From assembly GCF_036985505.1 (NCBI RefSeq), contig NZ_BTGQ01000002.1, positions 977,686-1,041,685 on the forward strand: a stretch of 64,000 nt of DNA. Reading direction: 5' to 3'. The notes below the pieces were generated by a model. It was not told the origin of the DNA. It worked only from the letters and a program-made list of their open reading frames with translations, and did not search any database. A program made the translations under genes and the position numbers. Position 1 is the first letter of the stretch. Every line of letters starts with the position of its first letter. Positions 61,606 through 64,000 of this stretch are shown here, in pieces. The DNA comes from Croceitalea sp947503285 (lineage in GTDB: Bacteria > Bacteroidota > Bacteroidia > Flavobacteriales > Flavobacteriaceae).

Positions 61606-61611
61606 ACAATT

Positions 61612-61621
61612 GTTGTAAGCA
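61612..61621. repeat. 5' cassette boundary, core GTTGTAAGCA
   Basis: GTTGTAAGCA here is the exact reverse complement of TGCTTACAAC at 62194-62203, at the 3' end of the following gene. In integron cassettes the 5' boundary mirrors the first core of the cassette's own attC site in exactly this way. Confidence 0.6.
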
Positions 61622-61623
61622 AT

Positions 61624-62214
61624 ATGAAAAAAGTTCTATCGATTCTTATTTTTCTCATCTTCTGTTCTTGCAATAAATCAGAATTTAAAACTATTGATTT
61701 TGGTTCTTTCGAAATTACAGTCCCTTCAAATTGGAATGAATATGAGATAAAGGGAATTGATAGTTATGTTGGCGGAATAATAACGGACACAAATGACACT
61801 CTAATATTTGATTTGGGTTGGTATTCTCCCGATGTTAGTGAAAATGATTTTCCAATGGTTTTTGACTCCTACGGACTTTCCGAATTGTCTCAAAAAGAAA
61901 GGGAAATATTACCAACAACAAACCATTTAATAGTAGACACTTTGAGTGGAGATATTGAATTTGAGAAATATCTTCGTTACAAATCTGAATTAGATTCTCT
62001 TGATTGCTTTGAAGTGAAATTCATAACGCCAAGAAATAAAGGTTTTGGTGCAACGGGAATTTACATTGACAGCCTAAAAGGTAGCGATGAAAATCATGAT
62101 AAGGTGAGATTTGGATTCTATGGAAATCATTTATCGGATTCCACTCAAATAAAATTTCTAAATGCTATAAGAACATTGCGCTTCGAAAAATACTGCTTAC
62201 AACACAACCTATAA
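61624..62214 (+). CDS. hypothetical lipoprotein in a cassette-like unit
   Basis: A 196-residue predicted lipoprotein (signal LSILIFLIFCSC; lipid on Cys near residue 15). The mature part has alternating short strands and acidic stretches; the ending FLNAIRTLRFE recalls small periplasmic PsbP-like or DUF proteins, but no family can be named. Codon choice is markedly more A/T-ending than in neighbouring genes. Its last codons lie inside the left arm of the attC-like element, as is usual for integron cassette genes. It starts two bases after the 5' boundary. Confidence 0.75.
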   Translation: MKKVLSILIFLIFCSCNKSEFKTIDFGSFEITVPSNWNEYEIKGIDSYVGGIITDTNDTLIFDLGWYSPDVSENDFPMVFDSYGLSELSQKEREILPTTNHLIVDTLSGDIEFEKYLRYKSELDSLDCFEVKFITPRNKGFGATGIYIDSLKGSDENHDKVRFGFYGNHLSDSTQIKFLNAIRTLRFEKYCLQHNL

Positions 62215-62391
62215 ACAATACGGGCTTCAGGCATACACGAAAGGTTTACGTATTTTTATGAAGTCCGCTAAATCTTTAGGATTTCGCTTTAGTCAAGAAA
62301 AGAAAAAACAAAACCAAAAGATTTCGCTATCTGCTTGGCGGAAAGCAAACGCCAGTTTGCTCCCGTACTGTTCATAGCTCAACCGTTAGCC
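62195..62391 (+). repeat. attC-like folded element (about 197 bp)
   Basis: Outer cores GCTTAC (62195-62200) and GTTAGC (62385-62390) and inner arms CTATAAACAATACGGG (62209-62224) and CCCGTACTGTTCATAG (62362-62377) pair across the element, the inner arms with two G-T type mismatches in 16. Spacers between outer and inner pairs are 7-8 bases, matching the R''-L''...L'-R' plan of attC. The centre has smaller hairpins (AAATC/GATTT at 62269-62283; AGCAAAC/GTTTGCT at 62344-62361). Such long attC-like structures are seen after isolated genes in Bacteroidota. No integrase is present in the window. Confidence 0.6.
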
Positions 62392-62397
62392 GTAATT
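62385..62397. repeat. 5' boundary of the amidase cassette, core GTTAGCCGTAATT
   Basis: The reverse complement, AATTACGGCTAAC, is expected at the 3' end of the amidase unit. The window's last ten bases, AACTACGGCT, match its first ten with one mismatch. Confidence 0.55.
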
Positions 62398-62441
62398 CTA
62401 GAAGACAATTCTATTATGGAATTTAATAATCCAAATCTTAT

Positions 62442-63968
62442 ATGAAAAAAGAAAATGAAATGACTTCAGTATCAAGACGTAAAGTAATTGGTCTTCTAGG
62501 CATGGGGGCTTTAGCCGTTCAATTTCCAATGAGTTGTTCACAGGCTAAACCTAAAAGCAAAGACCTTGAAACACAACTGTTCTATTTGACAATACAAGAA
62601 ATCGGAGAGTTAATTAGGACAAAAGAAATCTCTTCGGTTGAACTTACCACCATATTGCTGAATCGTATTACCACTATTGATGCTAAACTTAACAGTTACA
62701 TTACTGTAATGAAGGAATATGCTTTATCAACTGCTAAAATTCTTGATGATGAACTTAGTAATGGAAAATATAGAGGTCCTATGCATGGTATACCAATTGC
62801 GTTAAAAGACCTTTTTTATACTGAAGGAGTTACTACAACTGGTGGAACCATCGTGAGTAGTTTGGTGCCAGAATATGATGCTACAGTTACAAGTAGATTA
62901 AAAAAAGTAGGCGCTATAATTATTGGAAAGTTGAGTATGTCCGAAGGTGCTTATTTAGCACATCATCCAAAATTTAAAGTTCCCAAAAACCCATGGGACA
63001 AAAGTCGTTATACCGGTGTTTCTTCAAGTGGTTCAGGAGTAGCGGTTGCTGCAGGACTTTGTTTTGGATCATTGGCAACAGACACGGGTGGATCTATACG
63101 ATACCCTTCTTCTGCCAACGGTGTTGTAGGGTTAAAACCAACCTTTGGAAGAGTAAGCAGATATGGAGTTTTACCACTCGCATTATCCATGGATCATGTT
63201 GGCCCTATGACTAGATCAGTAGCAGATGCGGCTATAATGTTTGAAGCAATAGCAGGGGCTGACCCAAATGACCAGGTGACCCTAAGGGAATCTGTTCCTA
63301 GTATTACAAGTAAGCTAGATGGCAATATAAAAGGAGTACGAATAGGATTTGATAGAAAATATTCAACTGAAAACGTAGAGCCACAGGTTGTTGAAGCAAC
63401 CCTAGCAGTTATAGATGTATTAGTTTCACTTGGAGCTGAAATCATCGATGTTGAAATGCCTGAAGTGGGACAAATAGTCGACACATGGGTTAAAATTGGT
63501 AATAGGGAAGCCTCCAAAATACATTCCAAAACTTATCCATCTAGATCCGAAGATTATGGAGAAGGATTCAAATGGGTTATGGAAAGTGGTTTGAAGGTAA
63601 CAGAACTAGAATTTGCAGAAGCCAATAAAGAACGAAGCAGAATAGCCGAAGAGTTCTTGAAGATGCTTTCCAATATTGATGCGTTTGTTTGTCCTGTAAT
63701 GTGGTGTGCCCCTGGTGTCTATTCACCAGCCGAAGTTTTAGGAGGGTTTAGACCAGTAGACCCTTCTCCTTTGCTTAATGACGTTTTTGCAAAACCGGCT
63801 GATTTTTCAGGCAGTCCGTCCTTAACTGTCCCATGCGGGTTTTCAAAAGATGGCGCACCAATAGGTATTCAATTCATCGGAAACCATTTGGATGAGGAAA
63901 TGATATGTAGAATTGGATATGCCTATGAGCAAAATACAGAATGGCATAAGAAGCACCCCACTCTTTAA
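62442..63968 (+). CDS. amidase signature family protein, Tat lipoprotein
   Basis: A 508-residue amidase. A twin-arginine signal (SVSRRKVIGLLGMGALAV) precedes a lipobox-like MSC. The amidase signature catalytic triad is present: Lys in GIPIALKDLF, the cis-Ser in SSSGSGVAVAAG and the nucleophile Ser in DTGGSIRYPSS. It hydrolyses an amide bond of unknown substrate, probably in the periplasm. Base composition is more AT-rich than in housekeeping genes. It lies between two cassette-like cores; ATG 62442 is used, but ATG 62460 is also possible. Confidence 0.88.
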   Translation: MKKENEMTSVSRRKVIGLLGMGALAVQFPMSCSQAKPKSKDLETQLFYLTIQEIGELIRTKEISSVELTTILLNRITTIDAKLNSYITVMKEYALSTAKILDDELSNGKYRGPMHGIPIALKDLFYTEGVTTTGGTIVSSLVPEYDATVTSRLKKVGAIIIGKLSMSEGAYLAHHPKFKVPKNPWDKSRYTGVSSSGSGVAVAAGLCFGSLATDTGGSIRYPSSANGVVGLKPTFGRVSRYGVLPLALSMDHVGPMTRSVADAAIMFEAIAGADPNDQVTLRESVPSITSKLDGNIKGVRIGFDRKYSTENVEPQVVEATLAVIDVLVSLGAEIIDVEMPEVGQIVDTWVKIGNREASKIHSKTYPSRSEDYGEGFKWVMESGLKVTELEFAEANKERSRIAEEFLKMLSNIDAFVCPVMWCAPGVYSPAEVLGGFRPVDPSPLLNDVFAKPADFSGSPSLTVPCGFSKDGAPIGIQFIGNHLDEEMICRIGYAYEQNTEWHKKHPTL

Positions 63969-63990
63969 CATTTGGTAAAAAGAAAATAAA

Positions 63991-64000
63991 AACTACGGCT
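63991..64000. repeat. 3' core of the amidase cassette, cut by the window edge
   Basis: AACTACGGCT matches nine of the ten bases expected from the boundary at 62385-62397 (AATTACGGCT). The next three bases outside the window are predicted to be AAC. Confidence 0.5.

Noticed and set aside
1..64000. tRNA, rRNA or transposase genes
   Set aside because: No TPsiC-loop-like motif in a foldable context, no rRNA signature and no transposase motif were seen in the gaps between genes.

Overview
The window looks like chromosomal DNA of a marine-type member of the Flavobacteriaceae (Bacteroidota). Housekeeping genes (aspS, dxs, tadA, dgt, gmk, nadD, nrdA/nrdB) sit beside families typical of this phylum: DUF3078, DUF1080, GH92, YwqK-like, DUF3109, LytTR regulators with TPR histidine kinases, and four-helix-bundle S23 proteins. 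Eleven genes are preceded by the Bacteroidota -7 promoter element TAnnTTTG, and most genes lack a clear Shine-Dalgarno sequence. No tRNA, rRNA, CRISPR array, transposase or integrase was seen.

Layout. 1-7.4 kb: end of an unknown gene, then a TetR-controlled tripartite RND efflux operon (TetR, TolC, HlyD, RND pump) interrupted by a frameshifted four-helix-bundle gene. 7.5-26.6 kb: mostly housekeeping and membrane genes (aspS, ClC channel, cold-shock protein, tadA, dxs, DUF3078, dgt, phosphate transporter, YiaA, DUF2157/GDYXXLXY pair, yicC-gmk-nadD operon). 26.7-39.5 kb: a catabolic locus with two lipoprotein DUF1080 proteins, two TIM-barrel sugar isomerase/epimerases, two paralogous GMC oxidoreductases (one with a hitch-hiker small subunit), a Gfo/Idh dehydrogenase and two MFS transporters. 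Together these fit a 3-keto-glycoside degradation pathway. 39.6-47.1 kb: an unusual LysR-HTH/methyltransferase fusion, then a response regulator/PAS histidine kinase pair flanked by 100-bp direct repeats copied from the nrdA 3' end, then nrdA and nrdB. 47.1-61.6 kb: a small membrane peptide with a large folded 3' element, a LytTR/TPR-kinase pair, DUF3109, MarC, S41 protease, dCMP deaminase, HupE, DjlA-like, bacilliredoxin, GH92 mannosidase, PlsC, an HD phosphohydrolase and a Tat-exported Gfo/Idh. 61.6-64.0 kb: AT-richer DNA with a lipoprotein gene and an amidase gene, each bounded by inverted core sites, with an attC-like folded element between them.

Most notable observations: (1) the two genes at the right end have the architecture of integron gene cassettes (boundary GTTGTAAGCA/TGCTTACAAC; boundary GTTAGCCGTAATT/AACTACGGCT at the window edge; a 197-bp attC-like fold), although no integrase is visible; (2) a MetR-like DNA-binding domain fused to a SAM-dependent methyltransferase; (3) a two-component signalling module bracketed by direct repeats of the nrdA 3' end, as expected from single-crossover insertion; (4) a probable complete 3-keto-glycoside pathway; (5) a frameshifted S23-type gene inside an efflux operon. 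Start codons were often moved downstream of the longest ORF on the basis of promoter position and family start; this is stated in each entry.
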